Part shown: positions 54,802-64,000 of the stretch, piece by piece
Numbering within the stretch: the stretch's first letter is position 1
Layout of the letters: each line of letters starts with the position of its first letter
From: Cyclaneusma minus
Lineage: Eukaryota > Ascomycota > Leotiomycetes > Marthamycetales > Marthamycetaceae
Assembly: GCA_037179335.1 (NCBI GenBank)
Contig: JAKZHN010000009.1
Location: 806,001-870,000, forward strand
Length of the DNA: 64,000 nucleotides
Reading direction: 5' to 3'
Program-made: the position numbers and the translations under genes
The notes under the pieces: model-generated
The model's database searches: none
What the model was told of the DNA's origin: nothing
The model's input: the letters and a program-made list of their open reading frames with translations, nothing else

Positions 54802-54818
54802 TCTGGTAGCAGTTCAAG

Positions 54819-56576
54819 ATGTCTTTTGACTTCAGTTTCTCCTTCGGCGATGAGCCCGTCACTCCGCCTGACTATGGATTCGAGCCAGTCGGGATCCTCC
54901 TGCCGGACTTCAGCTTCTCTCATGGCGGCTCTCACTCTCATACCTCCATCTACTCAGACTCCCGCGACTCATCACCCGAGTCCAGCATTACGCATCTAGT
55001 GACGCCCGTCAAGTCACCGATCAGGCAACATGGACCTCTCCTCTTGCCCAAGATCCGTAGCCAGGATCAAGCGATTAATCAACCTGCACCAAAACGCATC
55101 AAGACGATACCAGCCAAGACCGGTGGACCAGTCCAGCGTCAATTTAGACCAACACACACCAGAAGCTACACCAACCCAGAGAATATCTTCACGGTTTCGC
55201 CAAAATCAACACCTTCATCTCACGGTCGTTCATCTTCCATCACTCGCACACCCATCGTCAAGCGCGAATCCCAACACCAGAGGTGCTCATCGACATCAAG
55301 TCTCGACGGCCAAACACTCGGGAAATATGGATTTCCCTATCAGGCAATGCCCGCCTACATACCATCCGGCTCCACCACCGAGACATTCAACCCCCAAGCC
55401 TTCCAGCTCCCCGCTCCCCGCGAGCCCTCCCCCATGCGCCACGAAGTCCTTTTCGACGACTTCAACCCCAGCCCGGACTTCAACACCAGCATGACCGTTC
55501 CCTTAGCCATCGACATCGACGGCACGTCTTCCAACCTTCTCACATTCCTCACTTCACCAAATCCTGCTCCATCCCTCGTGCGCCAAATCAACATCCCCCT
55601 ACGCGATCCCAACACCAAGCACTTCTGGTGGGACGTCCGTCAAATCCGCCCCTGGACCTCCTTCTCCACGCAGACCATCTCCTCTACCCCCGGTCTCCTC
55701 GGTCTCCTCAGCGTTCCTCTTCCCGAAATCCTGCTCCCAGTTCCCGCACAAAACTTCTCGCAACATCCGGAGACTGAAAGCGCACTGCATAGCATCTACA
55801 CAACCTGGTACACCTCCAAACTCAACACCGCCCTTTCACTTTCCCAAGGCCCTCGTCATCTCCTCATGCGCTCCTCGCTCACACATCCCGTGAAAGCTAC
55901 TCCCACAGATCCATTGCCAGCATTCTTCAGCAACTACGTAGGCGATACATCAGAGCTAATCTACGCACGAGCTTTCGGCCGTGTAGTGGGTCTTGTGAAG
56001 AGCTTTGATCGCTGGAACAGCGGAATGCGATGCGAAGGAAATCACAAGAAAGTCGAATATCTGCGAGGACTAGCCCATCTGCATCGACAGATGCGCGAGC
56101 ATGGCTGTCGCTATGGCTTTATCATGACGGAGATTGAACTGGTGGTTGTGAGGAATGGGACGGATAGCACGCCGTGCTTTGGGTATTTGGAGGTTATGAG
56201 TGTGCCTCTGGCTGCCTGTGATGTTCCTTCGGGAAATGAGTATGAGGGGTGTGAAGGGGAGGGCAGTGTGAATGGGAGTTTTGGTGGGAGTGTGAATGGC
56301 GAGGAGAAGCCGCTGAAGATGACGGCGCTGTTGGCGTTGTGGTATTTGCATATGCTCGCCCGCGATGAGCAACTCCCTGGGCAAGTAACCTGGAAGACTG
56401 AAATTGGGGCGCCGGCGGAGGGGACGAGGAGGAAGTGTTTGCCGCGCGATTCGTGGATGCCTGCGCCGCAGGTTGCAGAGAAGAGGGAGGCGAAGAGGGT
56501 TAGGGGGTGGGTTTGGCCCGAGGAGAGTGTGGGGAGGAAGGAGATGGGGAAGAGGGGGATTAAGTATTCGAGGTGA
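54819..56576 (+). CDS. ascomycete protein of unknown function, 585 aa
   Basis: Single coding exon. Residues 1-220 are disordered, Ser/Pro-rich and basic (LPKIRSQDQAINQPAPKRIK could include a nuclear localisation signal). From about residue 260 there is a folded domain: SLVRQINIPLRDPNTKHFWW, then DVRQIRPWTSFSTQTI. It continues through ELIYARAFGRVVGLVKSFDR, HRQMREHGCRYGFIMTEIEL and LKMTALLALWYLHMLARDEQ. The C terminus is basic. No signal or membrane segment. I do not recognise the family by name, but the domain reads as conserved. A nuclear role is only inferred. Confidence 0.82.
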   Translation: MSFDFSFSFGDEPVTPPDYGFEPVGILLPDFSFSHGGSHSHTSIYSDSRDSSPESSITHLVTPVKSPIRQHGPLLLPKIRSQDQAINQPAPKRIKTIPAKTGGPVQRQFRPTHTRSYTNPENIFTVSPKSTPSSHGRSSSITRTPIVKRESQHQRCSSTSSLDGQTLGKYGFPYQAMPAYIPSGSTTETFNPQAFQLPAPREPSPMRHEVLFDDFNPSPDFNTSMTVPLAIDIDGTSSNLLTFLTSPNPAPSLVRQINIPLRDPNTKHFWWDVRQIRPWTSFSTQTISSTPGLLGLLSVPLPEILLPVPAQNFSQHPETESALHSIYTTWYTSKLNTALSLSQGPRHLLMRSSLTHPVKATPTDPLPAFFSNYVGDTSELIYARAFGRVVGLVKSFDRWNSGMRCEGNHKKVEYLRGLAHLHRQMREHGCRYGFIMTEIELVVVRNGTDSTPCFGYLEVMSVPLAACDVPSGNEYEGCEGEGSVNGSFGGSVNGEEKPLKMTALLALWYLHMLARDEQLPGQVTWKTEIGAPAEGTRRKCLPRDSWMPAPQVAEKREAKRVRGWVWPEESVGRKEMGKRGIKYSR

Positions 56577-57195
56577 TGGGGGCGGGGGAGATGACTTTTG
56601 TCGTAAGGCTGGTCCTGGCAAGATGTGATAATTGTGGTTTTCAGATTGGGTACATATGATCTTTTAGTACATGATTGAATGAAGTTCATGATTCAAGCGT
56701 ACTGGGTGCTGCTGCAAATGTGAGTTTCTTACGAGGCGGAGTGAGCTGGATACAAGTATGGCGGCCGGCAGCGGGCAGCGGGCAGCGGAAAAATAATCTA
56801 TGATATATACGATTAAACGCATCCAGTTTGTATCAAAAAGTGAATATGGCAGTGGCCTAATTGGCAACGACGGTGCCACCGGTTGTCTCGTCCACCATAT
56901 TGGCTTCTGGCGGTTACCCCCTCAGGCATTTTTTTCTTTTCAAAATCCTTCGGGTTCAATCTATTCTCTTTGCGAACTTTTTGCAACTCCAGACATTTGG
57001 CCGGCAAACATCAATGCGTATAGCCAGGAGAAAATGTCTTCGTCCTTTTCTGCCTACTCTTACGCTGCGCACAATTTAAGTTCCGAGAGACGTTGCCAGA
57101 CTCTCTGGCTTGAAGGTACATCGTACATGTATGTCTCATTTTCGCTTGCTCGCCCCTTCCCCTCATGCCCTCGCCGACAAGCTCCTTGCCTCATC
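56577..57195. other. 3' flank of the 585-aa gene
   Basis: A GGGCAGCGGGCAGCGG mini-repeat is at about 56770. Otherwise nothing recognised before the tRNA-like repeat. Confidence 0.5.
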
Positions 57196-57458
57196 CTCCC
57201 ATTCCCACCCCCCTTCCCCATATCAACCCAGTAGTCCAGCACTTTCCCAGCCATGTCAAAGGGCTCCCTTGGCCCAGTTGGAAGGACCTGAGGCTCTGTT
57301 CGTGCAGAATAGTCCGGGGTTCGAACACCATTTGACACATAAACGCGCTGTCGTAAAAAGCCCGACGATTCCGGCTGGCGGCACATTACGTAGGCTGCTA
57401 AAACTCAGTTCGTCTGGTTTGGATCTGGTTGCTCCGGGGCTAGCTTTGCCGACTTTTT
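57196..57458 (+). mobile_element. tRNA-like repeat, copy C (SINE-like)
   Basis: The most tRNA-like of the three copies. GGGCTCCCTTGGCCCAGTTG contains the A box (57270-57281) and the B box GGTTCGAACACC is at 57318-57329, 48 nt apart start to start. ATGTCAAA (57253) and TTTGACACA after the B box are complementary. The body with ACATTACGTAGGCTGCTAAA starts near 57386, and the copy ends near five T at 57454-57458. The upstream 57 nt also match copy B. Confidence 0.78.
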
Positions 57459-57484
57459 GGGGGGGCGGGGAACGGGGAGGGAAT

Positions 57485-57585
57485 TTTTTGGAGTATCTCG
57501 GATCATTTCGAATATTTTGAATCACTTTAAATATACCAAATCACTTGGGGTATCTCAAATTGCTTTGGAATATCCCGAATCACGC
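57485..57585. repeat. short degenerate tandem repeat, about 18-20-nt unit
   Basis: Five or so units close to GGNATATCNCNAATCACTTT follow directly downstream of the tRNA-like copy C, for example GGGGTATCTCAAATTGCTTT and GGAATATCCCGAATCAC. Read on the other strand they resemble the 35349-35515 unit. Confidence 0.65.
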
Positions 57586-59079
57586 AATTGATGAACTTGT
57601 AAGTTGTATTCAGTTCTCCTGGCCATCAAGTCTACGATTGATCTGGGGAACCCTCGAACACATCTATCAAAATTGACGTTTCGTACTTTCCACACGAAAT
57701 CCGTGGAGCTTTTCCTCGATAACGAAGACTCGAAGCCATCCACAGGTCTGGTAATCCTACTCCACGTGATGACAGACCTTCGAACTGGTCATGTGAGGAG
57801 TCAAGTCACTTAGTCTTTACCAAGCTTTCAAACGGGCAGCTCGAGAGCTATATAATGGAGTCCAAAAACTGAGGGCTAGAGTAAGGTTCGAGTACCTTGA
57901 AGAATGTCCCACTGTTTCCGTGGAATTTAGGCTTCCGCGAACCCTGTGTCAACGTGAAGCAATGTCAGCGCGAAGCAAGGTAGTTGGTACGAACGGGTCT
58001 GGTATGTGAGACGGCTCACTTACTATTTTCTGCGCCATAGAGAAAACAGCGCGGGGGTAGTGAACTTGAACGGCGGTAGCGTGAGTTGAGATTGGGGGAG
58101 GGCTCTGCTTGAGGCTCATAGGAGCCTGGAATACCTATATATATTGCGAGGTCGTGAGACTAATTGAGGCAAACCCTTCTCAATTCCCAAATTCCTCGAC
58201 TGCAGAATGCTTGAGATGGAGTTTCGGGACATGTTTCGGTATTTCTGAGTCTCCTGCTTTGAGACGAAAGAGTATGATATTCATAGCCCCTGACTGTTTT
58301 CACACAAGCCATGAGTGCTATGGTGGTAGATAAACGATGGGAAACTGCTGTCATTGTCTTGTGCTGCTGTTGCTTATGTCGCCTTTCACCGCTTCACTTC
58401 GCCTCAAATTCATAGCATACTCTTACTCCAGGTACGCATCTTGAAACTGAATCTAGAGATGGTCTTAAGAAATGGAAGACACCTTCCACGTTCTCCCAGG
58501 ACAAAATTTCGAGGCTCTGATGAGTTCTGAGCTCTTGATTGGAACCATAGAGCATTGGGGCAGTTTATAAATATGCCTCAAGCCTCTGACAGTACTCTCG
58601 CAAGGAGCAAATCATCAGCTTCATGTCAATGATGGGAGTCGATCACGGGGGTAACGAAATCAAGCTGTCGCGCTGCGCAGATTCGAGCACTCCAATATGA
58701 AGAACATGACCGCTGGAGTTGGACTGAGCTTCGAGCGGGATACAGAGCAACACGGAGCATTGCCTATGACTATCGCCGCGAGGGTAAGCAAGACATGCAG
58801 CGGTAGACAAGGAACATGACAGCATAGTTTGTATTACTGCTGTCTGCCCAGCCATACAAAGCTGAAGGCGAACATCTGTACTAAGCTGGGTCAAACATGC
58901 TGCAGAACACTGGCTGAAAACCGCAGAATGTTTAACTCCCTATTCCTGACTTCCTGGTGCATGGCTTTGATCTCTTGATGTTTCAGAACTTGCCGTAGAA
59001 AGTGGTAGCAAGACCCCATTTTATAGACATCTCTCTCAACCACATGACATCAAGTCACGCGGGTCTCCTGTTTGTCCCA
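57586..59079. other. gene-free stretch
   Basis: About 1.5 kb without supported genes. TATA-like boxes occur (TATATATATTG near 58137, TTTATAAATATGC near 58564), but no coding region follows them. Confidence 0.5.
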
Positions 59080-61620
59080 GTCACGCTGCAGGAAACAGCG
59101 CGAATCAGCTTGCTACCCGGCACTAGCCAAGTCCGGAATTCAAGATATTGATTTCACTGAAATTAATGCCCACTAGCGCCAAATCGGGGTATATATAGAC
59201 CGAGGACCCCCTGAAAAATAAATCCAAAAACTTGATCTTCGCAGACTTGGTTTTAGTCGCATTGTCCGCGTTTGTGGCATGGCTAGCTAGACAAAGTCCC
59301 TGGAGGGCCCACAGCCATACACGTAAGACCTAATCCCTTAGATAGACATACACAAAAGCACGAGGTTCGAGAGAAGAGAGGAAATGAAAGAAAACGCTTT
59401 TTTGCGGTTGGCTGCTGTCGTTCATCTCCGTTGCTGTCGATCAAAGCTAATACTGTCGAGTATGGCGAGTGCTGTTGCCGCCATCTCTGCCCTACATGGG
59501 AATGGATTGGAGAGCAAAGTAAAGGAAAACTGGAATGCTGCGCGCAGCTGAACAGGTCGAACAGTCGAAGTTTGATCACATCCCTAGAAAACAGCTCGAA
59601 TCAGCTTGCAGCCCGGCACTAACAAAGTCCGGAAGTCAAGATATCAATTTAACTGAAATTTATGTCCACTAGCGCCATTTCGGGGTATATATAGACCGAG
59701 TCTCTCCTGCAAGAGCAATCCAAGACCTCGATCTGTGTCCCCTGTTTCCTACGTGGTCCTGTCCGCGTTTGTTGCAGCCCTACCCGGTCCACGGTCTTCG
59801 AACTTCGAAGGACTCACAGTCACACAAGATAATTACACACACAAGTTCGAAGTTAGGGATAGAAATTGAGAACAAACGCTTCTTTGGTTATTTGCCGCCG
59901 TGTACATCCCTTGCTGTCGGATCAAAGCTACTGATGTCGAGTGTGCCGAGTGCTGTCAGTATAGCCGTCGGCGTCGTGTCTACCGGTCATTGGGATGGGT
60001 TGAAGAACAAAGTAAAAGGGGATTCTGCGTGCAGCTGAATACCAGGCTGTAGATTCATAACTCAGATAAGCTTGCTAACAAACAAAGTTTTGGAGTCAAG
60101 GATAAACAATTTACCTTACTAGCGCCATGACTAGCGTCATCACTGTGAGTACCTGGTATATAAACAAACCTTGTGTTCTGCAAACACAATCTCAAGTCCC
60201 ACCTGTACGTGTCCTAACTCCTCACGACGTCCGGTTTGGACGGACTTACAGCCATAGGAGGCGATCGATGCCTATCTTCTCAAAGATACAGCCAGACCAA
60301 TTCGAAACACGAAACAGAAATTGGGAAAATAAACAAATCCTTAGTTGTCTGCCGTCGTGTGTGTCTATTGCTGCCGACCGAAGTGAGAAAGGAAGACTAG
60401 CAGGGCTGGCAGTAGTTTAAACAGTCCAGTTTGGGGCTTCAAATTGAACTGCTAGTTCAGTCCGGGGGTCAAACTGAAACTGAACTGCCAGTTTGAGGCC
60501 CAAACTGGCAATTTAGTCCGGATTGCCAGTTTTTAGGAAAAAAATTAATTAAAATAGGATTTGTTTTTGTAAATATATTTATTAAGTCCAATAGAAAATA
60601 ATACGTATTTTAATATAAAAAACATTTACAAAAGTCTTATTTTAAATAATAAATTAATATTATTTTATATTGCTATCGGTTAATATAAATATAGCTCGGA
60701 TAAATTCGCAAAATTATATAATTTCCTATTTTAAGGTTTTTCCGGCCCCTTTTCACCGGGTTAATATTTTTCCGGCCCCTTTTTTTCGGATTAAGTTTTT
60801 TTATAGCTATTTTTTTTATAAAATAAAATTTTTCCGGATTTTTGAAAAAAATTCTAATCTAAATTTATAAGGAAAATACCAATATTTCCATCAAAATCAT
60901 TAAATGCCACCAGTTTAGACTTAACTGGCAATTCAGTTTAAAGGTCAAACTAAACTGCCAAACTGCAGTTTTAAACTGCAGTCAACTGCCAACCGTCAAC
61001 TACTGCCAGCCCTGGACTAGAAGAGGGACGCTCGGAAAGAGGAGGAGCAAGGGTTCGCAAAGAGTAGGCATTGGAACGCAAAGAAAAGGAAGTGCGTGCG
61101 AGGTTGTCAGTGTCATGGAAAAAAATTGGGAGCAAACTCAAGTGATTGCTGTAGTTGGATACAGTGAGTGGGGAACGTCTGAATGGTACCATTTACCATT
61201 TAGCGGCGTTTTCACTTAGAACCATCTACAAACTTTCTTCCTCCCACTGCATATCGGAGTTTGGTTACTCCGGACTATAAAGATAAGAATTTAACTCAAT
61301 TCAAAGCCCACTAGCGCCATTTCGGGGTATATATAGACCGAATCTCTTCCTTGCAAACACAATCCCAAGATCTCAACAAGCCATTACGCAGCTCAATATC
61401 TGGGGTTGCTGCAGGACTAATCCTCGAAGGACCTACAATAGGAGCACTGTAGTAGGCAAAAATTTACCTGCCAGTCACACAAAGTCGAGGTTCGATAGGG
61501 TGAAACTGGAGGGGTAGAGCTGTCCTCTGGGTGATTTGCAGTTGTGTGGATTTCTTGCTGTCGACTCGGGCGAGCTGTTGACGTTCGAAGTAACTAGTTC
61601 CGAAGATAGATTGCTTAACT
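59080..61620 (+). repeat. tandem array of four diverged units of about 0.5 kb, each with a TATA box
   Basis: Units are anchored by the near-identical box CTAGCGCCATTTCGGGG, then TATATATAGACCGA. Copies lie at about 59188, 59690 and 61326, with a weaker one at about 60155 (CTGGTATATAAACAAACC). Around it the same order repeats. CAGCTTGC(A/T)(A/G)CCCGGCACTA and a (C)AAGTCCGGAAxTCAAGATAT segment stand before it. A CGCTT(T/C)TTTGxx stretch, GCTGTCG(G)ATCAAAGCTA and AACAAAGTAAA come after it. Spacing is about 500, 465 and 557 nt once the nested 614-bp element is subtracted. Frames are not conserved among copies, so it is treated as non-coding. Confidence 0.75.
60401..61014. mobile_element. 614-bp non-autonomous inverted-repeat transposon (hAT-like MITE)
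   Basis: Perfect 17-bp terminal inverted repeats CAGGGCTGGCAGTAGTT at both ends, flanked by a GACTAG direct duplication (60395-60400 and 61015-61020). Sub-terminal AACTGCCAGTTT-type motifs are repeated in both orientations near each end. The middle (about 60535-60890) is extremely AT-rich, with repeated TTTTTCCGGCCCC(T)TTT boxes, and has no transposase frame. The end sequence resembles hAT elements, but a 6-bp duplication rather than the usual 8 leaves the superfamily open. It interrupts the third unit of the tandem array, so it is younger than the array. Confidence 0.85.
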
Positions 61621-62233
61621 ACCCTAGTTCTCTGCAGTTTTTCTGGACCATGAGAGGGCTATAAAAGGTCCATACATGACTCGAAGCATGGCCAGAGAAG
61701 AAGATACAATCCTCGTGATGCACGGAACTGGGTATTTGGCCTCGTATCTTGGGTCTCTCGCAGAAGTAGAATCGAATAAGGCAGGAACCAGGCTTGCGAG
61801 AAATGATATTGCACTTTGGGCTTGTGTATGTGGAAGAGATTCGGTGACAAAAAAAAAAGGGGGGGGGGGGGGGTTGGCCGGCGGTGGGTAAAGGTGACGA
61901 CAGTGGAGCTGAGGTAAGGTACAAGTGAAGGAAGAGCTAGTGAGAATCTCAGGGGCTGTTAAGTCGGTCTCCGAGGGATGAAGTAAACATGCAAGTCCAT
62001 AAGACGAAGGAAGCTGGCGTTCGCGCATGGAAGATTGCGTCCGTAGCAGTACCCCTGGGAATGTTCAAGAGACAACTGTGGAGGAGCCTTATTTATACCC
62101 TGTGGTTCTATGAGCGACGCTTCGTCCCATTCGTTACTCTGTCTCTCACACGCGTGACACTCGCCCATCTCAAACCCGAGCCACGTGTCGATACTGTGGC
62201 CTGTCGCAAACGCTCTCTAGTTTGACTCGACTC
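61621..62233. other. intergenic with a long A-then-G homopolymer
   Basis: Ten A (61849-61858) followed directly by fifteen G (61859-61873). A TATAAAAGG box is at about 61662 but no gene follows. The right end is the 3' flank of the acetyltransferase gene. Confidence 0.55.
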
Positions 62234-63062
62234 TCAACTCTCAATCTTCTTGCCAAGAGGCTGTCTCAACATCACCCAATTCAGAATGGGTTCTTCCTCT
62301 CCATAGCGCTTAGCATCAATCGAGATCAAATCCACATCCTCCCAACCTAGCTTCAAATATAGCGGATGCCCCGGTGCCGTAGCTTCGATATAAGTGACCT
62401 TGTCCTCCTTATCCGGATACTTTGCCAGCGTGTCTTCCAGCAGTATTCTCCCCAGGCCTTTGCGTTGGTAGGCCGGGTCTACTGCCAGCAGACCAACATC
62501 TATGATACTCCATATCAGCACTTTTCACTTGCCATCCTCGCATCACGCACAGCATTTAAGTTTGAAGCTGATCGCCGAGAGCAGTAGCACTGATAATCTG
62601 ATTCAGGAAATAAGAGGCAAACTCACCGTACGTATTTTCCGCATCAATATATTTCTCCTGCATCCCATCCAGCGCCCCAAAGAAGTCATCCGCCAACTCC
62701 ACATTCGCACCCTTCGGATACTTCAATTTCCTCCCTTCCCTATACGCCCTCTCCCGTTCCTCCTCCTCCCTCTTCCTCTCGATCTTTTCATCCTCTGTCA
62801 ACTTGTGCGGAAATTGCCATCTTGAATAGGCAACGATTTTGCCAGTCTCGTTGTCAACGAGTTTGAAGTGACGATTCTCTCGATAGCCCACCTGACGATG
62901 GAAACGTTCAATGAGCCATTCGGCGATGGATTCGTTGCTGCAGCGTTCGGGGGGCATCACGATGCGGTTTACGTTGATGGGGCGGAAGGCGGCGATGTAG
63001 ATTTGTGCCATGGCGGGCGCGTCGGCGAGGGTGGCGGGGTGGACTGTGTATTGGGTGGTCAT
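62234..63062 (-). CDS. GNAT-family N-acetyltransferase
   Basis: Exons 62627-63062 and 62234-62499 give 233 aa. The 127-nt intron runs GTGAGT..CATAG. The domain begins YTVHPATLADAPAMAQIYIA, and the acetyl-CoA loop is VDPAYQRKGLGRILLEDTL, with the Q-x-x-G-x-G pattern. The final ILNWVMLRQPL is typical of fungal members. A Lys/Arg/Glu-rich linker (KLTEDEKIERKREEEERERA) interrupts the fold before the acetyl-CoA motif, as seen in fungal GNATs of this group. A longer start at 63188 exists (275 aa). The TATA box at 63194-63203 lies against it, which favours the Met at 63062. The acetyl acceptor is unknown. Confidence 0.9.
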
Positions 63063-63193
63063 GGTGAAGGATTGGAGTTCGGATGATGCCAAATCAATGT
63101 GTCTCAGACGGAGCTCTGGTGGCGAAGTTTCGTCTTCAACTCCGAATCCCGCATTCTGCACATGCACGCCATTCACCGCTGCAGACAACGGCG

Positions 63194-63203
63194 CTTATAT
63201 AAG
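63194..63203 (-). promoter_or_regulatory. TATA box of the acetyltransferase gene
   Basis: CTTATATAAG, palindromic, 132 nt upstream of the preferred start codon. Confidence 0.6.
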
Positions 63204-64000
63204 AAATCCCCGGGCTATGGCGCTGGGACGCGGGATTGTTTCAGACGGCGAGCCTGATAAACGACGTTTTCGCAAAAGTTCGCTGAAACATAGCTTTGCG
63301 TAACCTCGTCGGGCAAAGCTGGACGGACGGTGGCGGACGGTGGCGTTGAGCTTGCCATGCAGGAGAATGGCACGAGTGGCCGAGGGAGGTTGGCAGGACT
63401 CTTGTGGCTTTTCGAGGGGTTGTGATGGCCGTGGGACGGAGGGAGAGGGCTTGAGGGGTACGTGCCGGGTCTAAGCTGGGGCCCCGGACGGGAGCATCGT
63501 AAGATATCGACCTTTCGTGAGCTCGAGAGTCGTCGGAATATTATTAACGACACCTGGCTCGTCCTGTCAAATCTGGCTTTGTGTGCTGTGGCCGGCAGAT
63601 CCTGCGCTGACTTTGGCTGTACAACCGGACATGGAGCCGGCTGAACCGAGAGAATTCAATTGAGGTACCTGCTATACAGGTACATGTATAGCAGCACGAG
63701 CTATTTGCCCAAGATATTTCCCTATTCTCCACAATTTCTCTCTCATTTCTCTTTAATTTCACAACGGTCTTGGTCTTTGTTCTTGGACAGCTCCCAGTCA
63801 ATTCTGCTTTGGTGGCCTAAGACTTTGATAGCGCTCAACTAAAACTTCTCCTTATCGGTGAATTTGACAGCCCAACCTAAACTCTACTCATCCACGGCAC
63901 CACCACACAACCTCGCCCTCCCTCCGGCCTCCCGATCAACCATCAAATCGCTCTTCAGGGTCCCGCCAAGCTCAACCTCTCCAGCCACTCGCTCCGACCT
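63204..64000. other. right-end intergenic region
   Basis: Promoter side of the acetyltransferase gene. A perfect 9-bp inverted repeat CTGCTATAC / GTATAGCAG with an 8-nt loop lies at about 63668-63693. The last 130 nt are C/T-rich and may be the leader of a plus-strand gene beyond the window. Confidence 0.45.

Noticed and set aside
59769..60420. Frames of 89 and 97 codons in units 2 and 3 of the tandem array
   Set aside because: Only a short patch aligns between them and it is out of frame in unit 1; starts and ends differ, so they are not called as genes.
1..64000. Search by eye for tRNA, rRNA, CRISPR arrays and biosynthetic gene clusters
   Set aside because: No cloverleaf-forming tRNA, no rRNA stretch, no regularly spaced identical repeats with unique spacers, and no polyketide, peptide or terpene synthase was recognised.

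Overview
The window is nuclear DNA of a filamentous ascomycete (Pezizomycotina). A Dothideomycete is the best guess, but that is inference. The evidence is short GT..AG introns (about 48-65 nt) with CTNAC-type branch points, CT-rich leader tracts, single-gene transcription units without operons, and a fungal-only set of families: a secreted glutamic peptidase of the A4/G1 type, a Tudor-domain protein of the hypervirulence-associated type, a fungal DOCK protein and a Def1-like protein.

Layout. 0-7.3 kb: the 3' end of an unknown gene, a 17-nt minisatellite, a Cys-rich cell-surface membrane protein, an F-box-type protein, and dolichol-phosphate mannose synthase (three exons). 7.3-9.4 kb: a 5'-truncated sugar-transporter relic with a mutated 3' splice site, next to a short Tc1/mariner-type inverted-repeat element. 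9.4-15 kb: phosphoglucomutase, oligoribonuclease and a Gfo/Idh/MocA-type oxidoreductase. 15.2-15.6 kb: a minisatellite with a unit of about 62 nt. 16-22.5 kb: a CSC1/OSCA-type (DUF221) membrane channel, a 2.2-kb gap and the Tudor-domain protein. 22.9-23.5 kb: two head-to-head copies of a tRNA-like repeat. 24.7-34.5 kb: a 2.1-kresidue SH3-DOCK guanine-nucleotide exchange factor and a drug/H+ antiporter of the major facilitator superfamily. 36-47 kb: a BLOC-1 subunit 1-like protein, a 4.6-kb gene desert, the glutamic peptidase, ribosomal protein eS8, a Tda10/glycerate-kinase-like kinase and an unknown protein. 47.4-56.6 kb: an unknown protein, the Def1-like protein and another unknown protein. 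57.2-61.6 kb: a gene-free accessory stretch with a third tRNA-like repeat and a tandem array of four TATA-bearing units of about 0.5 kb, one split by a 614-bp inverted-repeat transposon. 62.2-63.2 kb: a GNAT acetyltransferase.

How the genes fit together. Most are housekeeping and unrelated neighbours: sugar-phosphate metabolism and N-glycan/GPI precursor supply (phosphoglucomutase, Dpm1), RNA turnover (oligoribonuclease), translation (eS8), membrane and actin signalling (CSC1, DOCK), and transport. No biosynthetic gene cluster is visible.

The most interesting signals are in the non-coding part. First, a dispersed element has an A box, a B box and a terminal T run, with conserved blocks separated by variable segments. 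This fits a tRNA-derived SINE or an RNA polymerase III RNA family. Second, there is the tandem array of TATA-bearing units with a nested DNA transposon. Third, several short-unit minisatellites share sub-motifs. All exon limits were placed by eye from splice signals and family sequence; none was checked by alignment software.
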